In this document: positions 11,476 to 21,434 of the stretch, piece after piece
Layout: each line of letters starts with the position of its first letter
Numbering within the stretch: the stretch's first letter is position 1
From: Bedellia somnulentella
Lineage: Eukaryota; Arthropoda; Insecta; Lepidoptera; Bedelliidae
Assembly (NCBI GenBank): GCA_963576735.1
Contig: OY755171.1
Coordinates: 8,866,001 to 8,930,000, forward strand
Direction: 5' to 3'
DNA: 64,000 nucleotides
Made by a program: the position numbers and the translations under genes
Notes under the pieces: generated by a model
Database searches by the model: none
Told to the model about the DNA's origin: nothing
Seen by the model: only the letters and a program-made list of their open reading frames with translations

Positions 11476-12054
11476 TTACTTTTTATGTATACCATATAAT
11501 ATACATGTTTCACTCACGGAAGTTATGCATCACATGTATATTACAATATGTTTGCAACTTAAATTAACTTTTAATATTGCGTAGTTAATACTTTAAGGAG
11601 CTTGATTATTAAGTTAAAAGATTTTCGTGAACATACCTAACAAAACACAATTAGCGTTTCGAAAACAGTAATCTAATTCCAATGAAAATTACCACGAAGT
11701 TGGCACGAGGGACGTAACTTTTAAAAATTCGTCCGAAGTAAGCTATCTCTTACAACACATAAGTTGGATCTAATGGAACAAGTTATGTTGTGGCTCTCGC
11801 ACCGAGTTGTATTATGGAAGCAATAAAAGAGTTGGGCTTTAGATATGAACTTTTACTATGTTTTTCCGAGACTGTTTTTCTTGTTTTTCTCTAAATTTGG
11901 TAGTAAATATGTATTGTTATATGAACTTTTTTTTTTTTTATTAAATTACCGATATTGAATATATATCGGATAAGTATGTTAACTATGTATGACTAAGAAT
12001 TTTTAATACACTGGTATCAATAATAAAAGATAATTATAATCTAAAAAAACTTTT
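11476..12054. other. Unassigned non-coding DNA
   Basis: AT-rich, with a poly-T run near 11930-11939. Nothing recognised. Confidence 0.35.
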
Positions 12055-12190
12055 GTGCATAGAGCATGTACGAAAAGATTGATGGATGTTAACGAAGCTA
12101 GAGAGGTTTGCCAGGATGGTACAAGGTAGCGACCGATAGGGTCTGTCTACACCAATGAGAAATAATGGCTTGAGTATGTTGTGTATGTAC
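12055..12190 (+). pseudogene. Family C: 3' end of an RTE-like LINE
   Basis: The sequence corresponds to the last ~45 codons of the LINE reverse transcriptase (KRLMDVNEAREVCQD, then a decayed SAYPNGN end), followed by the TATG tail. It is 5' truncated, as is normal for LINE insertions, and the frame is broken near 12125. Confidence 0.7.
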
Positions 12191-12540
12191 GAGGGGCATG
12201 CCAAAAGAAACTAGATACTTAAAAATTATAAAATTTATTCTTTATTACAGGTATCGATATTTTCAAAGTATTCACCCTGAGCACGTATACACTTCTCCAT
12301 ACGTCTGAACCAATTGGAAAATACCTGTGACCACTCTTTTTTAGATACCTCAGAAATCTCGAAATTATAGGCAACCAGCGCATCTTCTTTGCTTCCGCTT
12401 GTCACACCAAGCTGATATTACAGTTGGAGCACAAACTGTCACATACCATTCGGAGTTCACCGTTCTTTCATTCTCTAGCACAACAGTAGCAATTGATTCG
12501 GGACCATAGTTATTGGAGCGAAGCTTCATTTACCCCCGAC
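12191..12540 (-). pseudogene. Internally deleted mariner transposase remnant
   Basis: Read on the minus strand, bases 12387-12235 give an open C-terminus ending WSQVFSNWFRRMEKCIRAQG and EYFEN, the usual end of a DD34D mariner transposase. Just before it comes NSEWYVTVCAPTVISAW, which normally precedes the second catalytic Asp. The part between, with two catalytic Asp residues, is deleted. The sequence GAGGGGCATGCCAAAAGAAA at the edge is probably one terminal repeat. It is inactive. Confidence 0.75.
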
Positions 12541-12700
12541 TTTTGCATTTCGTTGTGATCGTACTCCTCCCAAACGGCTCAACTCAGAACCCTGAAATTT
12601 TGCACGGTGGTCAAAGACCATGTCTAGATAGTTTATGTCAATTTTGATACCAACATGAAAATCGAATGTACCACGTAGAAATAATCACCATAAAAATATA

Positions 12701-12985
12701 ACAATGTTAGTCTATGGGAAAATTACGTAAACAATGCCAGCGCGTGACAATAGATTTTTTTTATATTCGACCGTCCCAAAGTCACGTCCGTTTGCGCTCA
12801 GACACTTGGTGATTTTTCGAACTTTTGAACGCTTATATTCGAGTTCTAGAACATTTTTCCCAAAAAGTTTTTTAACGAAAAATTTCTCGAACATACTCTT
12901 TTTCAAAGAAAATAGGTATTTAGTTATTTAGACTCCGTTTTGCTCTATTATTAACTAAAAACTTTTTTACATAGACTAACATTAT
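12701..12985. repeat. MITE candidate with matching inverted ends
   Basis: AATGTTAGTCTATG (12704-12717) recurs inverted at 12971-12984, and the next bases are also similar (GGGAAAATT against TAAAAAAGT). The ~285-bp body has no coding signal. Flanking TA-rich bases fit a mariner-type target, but the exact duplication is not resolved. Confidence 0.55.
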
Positions 12986-13101
12986 AAAAACAAAGCTCAT
13001 TTTTTGCATAGTATCGTACTACTTTGCTGTGTTTCAACTGCTTTAAAGATAATTTGACGTAATTAAGCCTATTTGAATTGACAAATTGTATTTTTTAGAC
13101 T

Positions 13102-13224
13102 ATGCCGAGGCTTAGACGAGGCGGTAACTTAGGGCGACGCACAGCTCACGCTATTGCGACCACTAACAATCGCCAAAACCTCCTGCCAAATACAGCAATC
13201 AACGTAGATTATCAATATTTGTAG
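13102..13224 (+). pseudogene. Possible N-terminal fragment of a Helitron-type protein
   Basis: An ATG opens a 40-codon frame beginning MPRLRRGGNLGRRTAHAIA and ending in TAG. From memory, this Arg-rich MPR..R..NLGRRT start is typical of proteins encoded next to PIF1/Rep helicases in insect Helitrons. No further conserved part follows, so this is at best a short relic. Confidence 0.4.
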
Positions 13225-13394
13225 GAATTTAACTCTTCACTCGACAAGAGGACAGACAACAAGAGACAGAGTTTTCATAGTTTCATGTTTTCACAAACAT
13301 CTTGTGAAGCGACATGAGAGTCATTAAAATATTAGTTACCATCGTGAAACGAAGATCATAGCTTAATAGATATTTTTTTTGCCTTGTTTTGTGC

Positions 13395-13565
13395 ATCTAC
13401 CCAAATAATTAATTTATCGATCTCACCTTCCGAAGGTTGTCTTGTCTGGAAGAGATCGCTTTTAGCGATAAGACCTCCAATTTTACCTCACTGTAAACTG
13501 TTTGATCATATTATTATTTTTGTAAATTTGTGTTTGATGTGCAATAAAGAGTTATTCTATTCTAT
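13395..13565 (+). repeat. 3' end of a Jockey/CR1-like LINE with terminal stem-loop
   Basis: GGAAGAGATCGCTTTTAGCG and the following ATAAGACC form a stem (ATCGCT 13455-13460 with AGCGAT 13464-13469). The sequence runs on to TGTGCAATAAAGAGTTATTC and a short ATTCT repeat. This is a widespread 3' UTR of insect non-LTR elements. The coding part is absent. Confidence 0.6.
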
Positions 13566-13569
13566 CATA

Positions 13570-14547
13570 ATTTGAATTAGAATTTAAAATAAAAAGTATA
13601 ATACATTCTTACGGTTGTAGCTATAAATCTGGATATAAATGTAAATGCAAAAAAAAACTATCCGATTTATCTTAGGTACACTCCTTTGCCCCCCAGGGCG
13701 GCCCTCAGCCCGGCACACATAAAGTCATGGTGAAGCCGCATAGGCCACAGGGCCAGCAGCAACCAATCCTTTCGAAAAAAAATATTAAAAAAATGCCAAA
13801 TTAATTGAATAAAATTAATTAATTAAACTCCATATTTGATTTTTCCAATCCTTTGATGATGTGTAAAAATTATTTTTCCTTCTATATATTATATTATATA
13901 TTATTATTATTATACAAAACTTATTGTTAATTTACGTAAATTATAATATAGTTATTGTGAATTATCAAAAAGACTTCAATTCAATTTGACCATAATAAAA
14001 TAAGAAATAAATAGAACCTAAAGAAATATTAAAGTCAATGTTACGACGAAATATTTAGGTACGGTTTTTCACCGAGGAAGGAGAACATATAAGTGTTTTA
14101 AAATAATGATGACGACTTAATAGTAGCACCTGATTGTCAGTCACTTGTAATAAAGTTTGAAAAAGGTTTTAAATTGATAAAAATATGTCAAATACTATTT
14201 GAATTATAATTGATCTTGAATCAAATGACTTTGAAAACTCTTACAAAACTTTATAAACAACCAGACTTATTAACTTCGAGTGTGATATACAAAGTTTAAA
14301 ATAAAACAGTCTTGAATGAATTTTAAAGTCAAATTGAGTTTTTTTTTGTATAATGTAATGCACTAAATTTATAGTTTAGGTTCTAACGTAGTTGCTGAAT
14401 TGGGGTTTTATATGTAATGATAAATAGTGAGTGCCTTACGTATTATATGGCTACTTATTTTTGAGGAAAAACAGAATGTGCTTGTATCTGGATAACGTAT
14501 TGCTTAAGTACATTTAGTTTTCTTTATTGCTTCTACTTTATAATAGT
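13570..14547. other. Unassigned DNA with one GC-rich block
   Basis: Bases 13678-13770 are strikingly GC-rich (CCCCCCAGGGCGGCC, then CATAGGCCACAGGGCCAG) against an AT-rich background and may be a scrap of retrotransposon coding sequence. No frame could be identified. The remainder is featureless. Confidence 0.35.
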
Positions 14548-14785
14548 TGCCGTGTAGTGCCGGCCTAGAATGTCGCTACCCCTTCCTACCCACGGGTGTC
14601 GTAAGAAGCGACTAAGGGTATTGGGGCTTTTTTGGGCGATGCGGTTGGAGACCCATCACCAAAAACCTTTATTTTAATATCTTTTCCCCACTCAACTTCC
14701 AAAAGTGTCTGAGGAATTTATAATTCCTTGGCTCTGGCTACCCCTTCTAGGGAATTACAGCCGTGAGTATATGTATGTATGTTTG
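14548..14785 (+). repeat. Family A copy, first of a head-to-tail trio
   Basis: Full-length copy from TGCCGTGTAGTGCCGGC through GGTTGGAGACCC to TACAGCCGTGAGTATATG and a TATG tail. Confidence 0.85.
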
Positions 14786-14814
14786 TTTATAATATAGTCT
14801 TGGATATATAATTT

Positions 14815-15018
14815 TAATTAAGTGCTGTTTAGGCTTTAAACACTACCCCAGTTCTACTCGTGGGTGTAAAGGTTTTAGGGCTTTTAAAGAAGTCGTTGGG
14901 ATCGCCCACTAATACCCTTTACCAATAACCTTTATTTACAATTTTCTCCGCACAAAAGTTCCAAAAGCGGCTGAGGAATTTGGAACATTTGACCGTGAGT
15001 ATATTTATGTATGTATTT
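14815..15018 (+). repeat. Family A copy, second of the trio, diverged
   Basis: It has TACCCCAGTTCTACTCGTGG, then a rearranged middle and GCGGCTGAGGAATTTGG, ending in CCGTGAGTATATTTATG. More diverged than its neighbours. Confidence 0.7.
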
Positions 15019-15027
15019 TAAATTTTA

Positions 15028-15262
15028 ATTGTGAGCTTTCTAGTGCCGGCTTAGAATAGCACTACCCCATTTCTACCCGTGGGTGATCGTAAGAGGCGAA
15101 TAAGAGTGTAGGGGCTTTTAAGTGATTTTTGGGCGATGTGGTTGGAAACCCATCACCAACGGTTATTTATTATTACCACCTTTTCCCCACTCAATTTCTA
15201 AAAGTGGCTGAGGAATTTCTTATTCCAAAGCTCTGGCTACCTCTTTTAGGGATTTATAGCCG
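15028..15262 (+). repeat. Family A copy, third of the trio
   Basis: Full-length copy of the CCCGTGGGTGATCG subtype, ending at TTTATAGCCGTGTATG. Confidence 0.85.
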
Positions 15263-16799
15263 TGTATGTAATTTTAAATACACATATTTCAATGGGAAAC
15301 GTATGAAATACCTAACAGATTTGGAATTACGTAGTATATGAATGTGATACAAAACTTGACTATATCCTATTTAACGACATATTTGTGACTTAGTTGGTAA
15401 TTGACTAGCTTCTGATCCAAAGATTTTTTTTTCTATGTAAATACATTTAACTTGCTAGATTTTTATATGCCAATGTTTTATATTGTACTACTAACAAAAA
15501 AAAATAAAAAAAATGAGTGCATATAAGTGATAGTCTCTACCTACCTTCAAAAAGTTTATTTTAATGTTTTGGTTGTATTTTGACAGGACAATACATATGT
15601 ACTTATAGGATACTAGTGGTCGGCCCCGGCTTCGCACGGATGATGTTAAATATTTTTACTGTTTACCCTCTACAGTATTTAGCGTGATGATATATATCCT
15701 ATGTCCTTTTCCTGGTTCTAAGCTACCTCTCCAACAATTTTCAGCCAGATCGGTTCATCTATTCTCGAGTTATAAATAGTGTAACTAACACGTCTTTCTT
15801 TTACATATATAGATTAAATACAAAATGTTCCTTCGACAAGAAGACAAAACAAAATGATGATTTCCACGTTAACACAATATTATCATGCAAGAATGCCAAA
15901 ATTATAAAGCTTGTTTTACTAAAATGAAGTAGTACATTAAATTAAACGGGACAGTAAAGTGCTTAGTAGAAAATTGAGTGTCAGAGCAAGCAACACGTTA
16001 TCGTGGAAGCGGTTCTACTGTCACCTGTGTCTCATGTACCGAAATTCTGCAGAATAGTATTTCTACATCACATCACTTCAAAAGTTTATGATTGTAAGTA
16101 AAATATACCCTTTTTTAGATTATTTAAAATCTATTTACGGATAGTTGATTAATAAAATGATAACTTTTAGTTTGAGTAATAGGTTTAATTGGCTCAAAAT
16201 GGTTCCAGTTCAGCCAGTTCCTCGCCTGATACCAAAATATATAAAAAGATATATAAAGACTTAATGGGATTTCCTTGGCTTAGTTTATTATTTTTTAACT
16301 GACTTCAGCATATACTTATAAGTAAGTTAATATGTTGAATATGTTTTAATACTCTACATATTGAATGCACTAGACGACATTTTTATTTTCTTGTCACATG
16401 CTAGGTTTCATTTATCCTATTCAGTCCAGTTATATTAACAACATACACAAAATTGTATGGTAATTGTCATAAATTCCTAATTACACAAATACACAAGCCT
16501 TAATTATGATGTAAAAAACATGCACGTGAGTAACTTTACTGTTATCATGTATACGTTATGGCCACCTAACTCAGTATTTAAATCGCTCAGTGAAGCAACG
16601 TCGGGTGTTCGCGTAAATTCATTTACTGTACCATGTTATGTATGGTCTTGCGTAATTGTGATTGTATCTTAAAAAAGGGGTAAAACTGTTTTATTTAAAG
16701 TAAAAGTAAAACATACCGAAATAGTCTAATAGTAGAAACACTGGAAAGATTTACCAAACTCACAATTTGGGGTTATATGGGAATAATATGTTAAGAAGT
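15263..16799. other. Mostly unassigned DNA with one ACTAG-type repeat
   Basis: Bases 15612-15815 begin ACTAGTGGTCGGCCCCGGCT and end in CTTTCTTTTACATATATAGA. This is a dispersed insect repeat type (non-autonomous Helitron or RTE-derived, not resolved), minus orientation. Nothing else is recognised. Confidence 0.4.
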
Positions 16800-17067
16800 G
16801 TTCAAGTAACGATAAAGATTTCTTTATCCTGGGGAAACCCACATGGCTAAGTTGAACTTAGTTATTTGATAGTGTATTCATAACAAACAGCTGGGTACTC
16901 TGAACAAAAGGTACCGATGTCAAGTGATGTTTAGAAGTATTAGTACTTCTGCCAACCCCTTCGGAAATATACGGCCTGAACGCTTGAGTTAAAGGTTTAT
17001 AACTGAAACCAGGTAGGCAATAGACAACCGGCTAAATCACAAATCTTTATGTTATGTTATGTTATTA
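16800..17067 (+). repeat. Family B SINE, 5'-truncated
   Basis: The body of the tRNA-derived SINE without its pol III boxes: GGAAACCCACATGGCTAAG, then GATAGTGTATTCATA, TGGGTACTCTGA, and the 3' end TTCTGCCAACCCCTTCGG with a TTATG tail. Its tail touches the LINE fragment that follows. Confidence 0.75.
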
Positions 17068-17818
17068 TGTTTGTTATTGTCTGGATTAAAATATGTTATA
17101 CAATGTTGTTTTATAATAACGTTCTTAATAAATAACTGTCGAACAGTAAGTACTTTGTAGAAAAGGTATAGTTCTATGGTTGGGAAACGGAATGGCTTAA
17201 ACGTTGCAACCTTAAATACAGCCCGCTGAGCTCGTTCAATTTGTATGAGATGACTTTTACAAGAGCCGCCCCATGACGTGATACAGTACATGATTATATT
17301 TTGGCTAAGTGCAAAATGGATGGTTCTTAGCCATTTTGCATCTACTACCGATCTAAGAGCCTTTAAAGAAAAAATAAACTTTCTGATACGATTACTGAGT
17401 GTATTGATATGTGTACTAAAGGTAAGAGAGCTATCAATTACGATACCTAAATATTTAATTTCTGTCACACGTTCTTATCTCGGACATTGGCATGAGTTGG
17501 CTTGATTTGAGCAATTATGAACTTTAATTTCGGGAATATTGTTTGGCGAAAGATAACATGATTTAATTGTATGCATTAGGAATTTGGTTTTTGAAATATT
17601 AATTGTGAGGCGATTTAAGGCGAGCCATTCACAAACAGAGGTAAATCCTATCTGTGCCAGAGACGTCACTTCTTCCCAAGAAGTACCAGAAAAAAATAGA
17701 GCTGTGTCAGCTGCGTAGGAGATAATTGAGTAATTTGAAACTTTAAGAGAACTAAGACCATTTATAAATATAAGACCTAACATGCTGCCTTGTGGCACTC
17801 CGTATAAGATAGTTGCAT
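17068..17818 (-). pseudogene. Reverse transcriptase C-terminal half of a Jockey/CR1-like LINE
   Basis: Minus-strand frame with LYGVPQGSMLGL (RT motif B region), SYAADTALFFSGTSW (motif C, in which the first Asp of the usual YADD is Ala), WLALNRLTINISKTK, then EIKYLGIVIDSSLTF and a thumb region with CITSWGGSCKSHL and LERAQRA-like IERAQRAVFKVATFKPFRFP. One in-frame TAA near 17475 interrupts an otherwise continuous frame. The 5' part (endonuclease, fingers) is missing, as in a 5'-truncated insertion. The lost Asp and the stop make it inactive. Confidence 0.85.
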
Positions 17819-17839
17819 AGCTAGCAAGAGTGTTCTTTT

Positions 17840-18660
17840 AATTAGATATTATGTGGTCATCCCTCCATCATCGATCCAGCCATATCTTACGCACTTACTT
17901 AATATCATATACCTGTCATCTCATTCTAACCGATATCATGACAATAGAATAGCGCTCGTGCCCCCTGAACTCAAAAATATAGGCATTTATTAATCGCGTC
18001 GATATATTTTCTAAACAAAAATTTCATATATAAATATCAGTTGAATATTCTTTTTATTAAACTTATCTGACTATTGACTTTGCTCAGATAAAAGTAGACT
18101 TTACGCGTCTCCATCAATCTTTACTTGACAATTTCTCGCAACAAAGCTATCTAGCTACCTAGTGTAATAAGCAGTATTCGACCACTTTTTTCCTATAGAA
18201 AATTATTCAGAAGTTGTCACCAAAATAAGTTTATTCATTCCCCCTTGTATCACTAGTCAGTAAATTTGAACAGTGTTGTAATCAATAAATCTGTTTCCAT
18301 CGATTCATTACTAATTGTCACTTGATGCGACCCTTTCTCTAACAGTGCAAATAACTGGAGGCAGGGGCGCAGGGGCGGCAACCACTTCAGATTTCACGTT
18401 CTAATTATCAATCGAATTTGTTGTCACTTCTGCTATATTGTGTTCCAATTTAATGATGACGCTGGGTATCTTTATCGTGAATTAATAAATAATAGTTGAA
18501 AAATATATTAATAATGTTTATTGTATTTTGTTTAAACTAGTTTACTATTTTATCTTTTTGTATTACTTTGTGCTCTTGTTTTTATTATAGGAACTGAATA
18601 TAGCCTGTTTCTTTAGGTATCTTTTAAGGGTATTTGTGAAATATATTTGCAAGGGGATTT
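17840..18660. other. Unassigned non-coding DNA
   Basis: No gene or repeat recognised. A short GC-rich patch lies near 18358-18400. Confidence 0.35.
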
Positions 18661-18674
18661 TTACGCATATACTA

Positions 18675-20012
18675 CTCTGTGTAAAAAGTATCGGGAATAT
18701 GTCAATAAAAAGACCCGCGTAAAAGAGTTCGTTCAAATTTTTTTACTGCATGTTGGTAGCACTGTACTGATTTAGCGCGCAAAATTTGAGCGGGATCTGT
18801 GATTTAATTTGTTTTAAACTACATTTTTTTGGTCATAGTTTTGAGTCCTCGGCGATTTTTACAATGGAAAATATTGTTGAACAAAGAGTGTGCCTTACAT
18901 TTTGTGTTTCGAATGATATTTCATGTGGTGAATCACTAAAAATGTTGCGAAATACCTACGGCGAATCGTGTATATCAAAAACAAGGGCTTATGAATGGTA
19001 TAAGGCTTTTAAATAAGGCCGAGAAGTAGTAGTAGACTTGCCTCGTTCTGGTAGTCCTTCAACCGCTCCGACCATAGAAAACATCGACAGCATCAAGAAG
19101 CTAGTGCTCGAAAATCGACGTATGAGTCTGAGAGAGTTGGCTTGTGAGGTGAACATATCTTTTAAGTCCGTCCACAACATTCTCATTGACATTTTAGGTA
19201 TGAAACGCGTCGCCGCTCGACTAGTTCCAAAAGAGCTCAATTTTGTTCAAAAAGCGCAGCGAAAGCATGTCGCTGAAGACATGGTTTCCCGAGCTTCTAC
19301 GGATCCGACCTTTATGAAACGCATAATAACTGGCGATGAGACATGGGTTTATGAGTACAACATGCAAACAAGCCAACAGTCTTCAGAATGGCGTCTCGAA
19401 AACGAGCCGAAACCCAAAAAACCGCGGCAAAGTCGCTCCAAAATCAAGGTGATGCTGACAGTTTTTTTTGACTACCGTGGTGTGGTTCACTCCGAATTCC
19501 TTCCAGAGGGAGAAACAGTGAATAAAGAATATTATTTAGGCGTCATGAAGCGTTTGCGTGAGAGTATCCGCCGAAAACGTCCAGATTTGTGGCAACACAA
19601 CTCATGGATGCTGCACCATGATAATGCACCATCACACACAGCCATTATAGTGAAAGAGTTTTTAGCGAAAAATTCAACAAAAGTTCGCGACCAAGCACCG
19701 TATTCACCTGATATGGCTCCGTCTGACTTTTTTTTATTTCCCAAGTTAAAATTACCACTTCGAGGAAAACGTTTTGAGTCGATAGAAGCCATAAAAGAAA
19801 ATTGAATGAGCTAAAGGCCATACCGCAAATAGCCTATGAAAAATGTATGGAAGACTGGGTGATGCGGTGGAGATGTTGTATTGCAAGCGATGGGGCTATA
19901 TGAAGTACTACTTTGTGTAAGTAGGATACTTTGAAGGCGATAAAATAAATTTAGATGATTAATTTGTATTTTTTGTTTTATTGACAATTTCCCGATACTT
20001 TATATTTACAAA
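18675..20012 (+). mobile_element. Mariner element, DD34D type, near full length
   Basis: AAAGTATCGGGAATATGTCA near the left end is mirrored by the right end (inverted: AAAGTATCGGGAAATTGTCA), and TA flanks both sides (18673-18674 and 20013-20014). At 1338 bp it has the usual mariner size. It sits in an older family A copy whose next bases were later hit by the RTE element only 3 bp away. Confidence 0.85.
18864..19911 (+). pseudogene. DD34D mariner transposase with stop and frameshift
   Basis: The frame starts MENIVEQRVCLTFCV and shows an HTH region, TGDETWVYEYN with the first catalytic Asp (about 19330), HHDNAPSH with the second (19614-19637) and YSPDMAPSDFFLFPKLK with the third. The second-to-third spacing is 34 residues. 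Two lesions are visible: a TAA at 19014-19016 in the N-terminal domain, and a frameshift near 19800, after which LNELKAIPQIAYEKCMEDW continues in another frame to a TGA near 19909. The rest of the catalytic domain is open, so the copy is not very old but is non-functional. Confidence 0.87.
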
Positions 20013-20573
20013 TATAAATCCCAATATTGGCGCCACTGTGCCACGGTTTACTTCAGCTCTTCGTATTATTTTAGTTATTAGTTGTTTTAACGCATAATTC
20101 AGTGTCATTTTTACAACAGTGATAAAATATAACTTAAAATCGCATCTGAGTTAAAAATCTAAGTGAAATAACCAGTGATTAAATAAAAAAAAGGAAAATT
20201 ACGTTAAACACAAACACCGCTTTTACTAATAAAATATAACATCTGTGAGAGTGATATATGGATCAAAAGAAGTTTTGGACTATACTGAATAAAACTTTTG
20301 TAAATATTTACCTCAAATTCAGTGCTATGAAGAAGTGATTTGGTTATAACCTCTTCTATTTTGTATAACCGTTAATTACGATGAATCACTTTTAAATTTG
20401 TTGAGAAGCGCCACCTAGCGCCAGACGCCGAAACCAATTCGAACCGCCAGCAAGCAAAATACACCAGTAGCAGTCGATTGACGTAACACGCCGATCAATT
20501 ATTGTAACCCTCATGGCTCCGCATAGAAGTACTGCTTGTTGACACTAGAGGGCGCTAGTTACAGTAAATTAAA

Positions 20574-21344
20574 ATGACTAATATAGAGAAGCTGTTATTG
20601 GACATGAAAAAAGATATGGACATTAAATTCTCGATGATCGAAAATTCCCTGATAAAAACAGAGGAGAAAATAACGAAAAATATCAATGAAAATATGAATG
20701 AAAAATTTAATCAATTGACATCCGATTTGAATTCGCTACGCATACAAACTGAAGATCATGAAAAACGACTAGACGAAATAGAAAAGAGATCAGTGCAGAG
20801 AAATCTCGTCTTCTTTGGAATAGACGATGAAAATGAGCCATATCTAAAATTACAAGATAAGTTTTTGAAAATAATAAAAGAAAAGTTGAAATTAAATATC
20901 AGTGAAACAGAAATTGAAGCTTTAAGAAGAATTGGTAAATTGGGAAACAAACCTCGGCCCCTGGCTGTCACTTTTACTACACTAGGATTGAAGATAAAGG
21001 TTCTGAAAAGTAAGAAAATGCTCGAAGGAACTAAAATTTATATCAAACCGGAATTTCCCCAAAAAGTCCTAAAAATAAGAGCTGAGCTGAAAAACCAACA
21101 AAAACAACAAATTGAAAATGGGAATCAGGCTTTTATACGTTATGACAAGCTTGTAGTCAAAGGCAAGAATACTAAAACTTCACACAAGAGGGCTCCGTCA
21201 TCATCACCACAAGGAAAACGCTATGAATCGTCTGAAAGGGAAAATAGAAATTTAAATAACAAGAGATTAAAAGGAAATAACCGAATTACGTCATATTTAC
21301 AGTCGGAGAAACCCTCAGATAAAGACAGCTCCTGCTCAGCATGA
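20574..21344 (+). CDS. LINE ORF1: coiled-coil RNA-binding chaperone protein
   Basis: 256 residues. Residues 1-80 are rich in Lys/Glu/Ile with heptad-like spacing and form a probable coiled coil for oligomerisation. Residues 80-170 begin RSVQRNLVFFGIDDENEP and resemble the RRM-like domain of L1-type ORF1p (Lys/Arg-rich strands, IYIKPEFPQKVLKIR). The tail is basic and Ser-rich, suited to RNA binding. The likely role is to package the LINE RNA. It ends in TGA at 21342-21344. ORF2 lies in the same frame with no further stop between, an unusual arrangement. RTE elements often have a short or absent ORF1, so the family call rests mainly on ORF2. Confidence 0.8.
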   Translation: MTNIEKLLLDMKKDMDIKFSMIENSLIKTEEKITKNINENMNEKFNQLTSDLNSLRIQTEDHEKRLDEIEKRSVQRNLVFFGIDDENEPYLKLQDKFLKIIKEKLKLNISETEIEALRRIGKLGNKPRPLAVTFTTLGLKIKVLKSKKMLEGTKIYIKPEFPQKVLKIRAELKNQQKQQIENGNQAFIRYDKLVVKGKNTKTSHKRAPSSSPQGKRYESSERENRNLNNKRLKGNNRITSYLQSEKPSDKDSSCSA

Positions 21345-21434
21345 AGTGTAGAGGCCCCCTCCTTCCCTACAAAAACGAGTACAGAAATATCAACAACATA
21401 TCAAAAATCTCCCAATACGGCTGGTCCCCGCGGG

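Noticed and set aside
12712..12931. Overlapping open frames on both strands
   Set aside because: Both are ~65 codons, without domains, inside a MITE candidate. The double openness follows from base composition.
14548..15262. CRISPR-like array (three similar units)
   Set aside because: Units are ~240 bp, diverged and carry retroposon tails. They are dispersed repeats.
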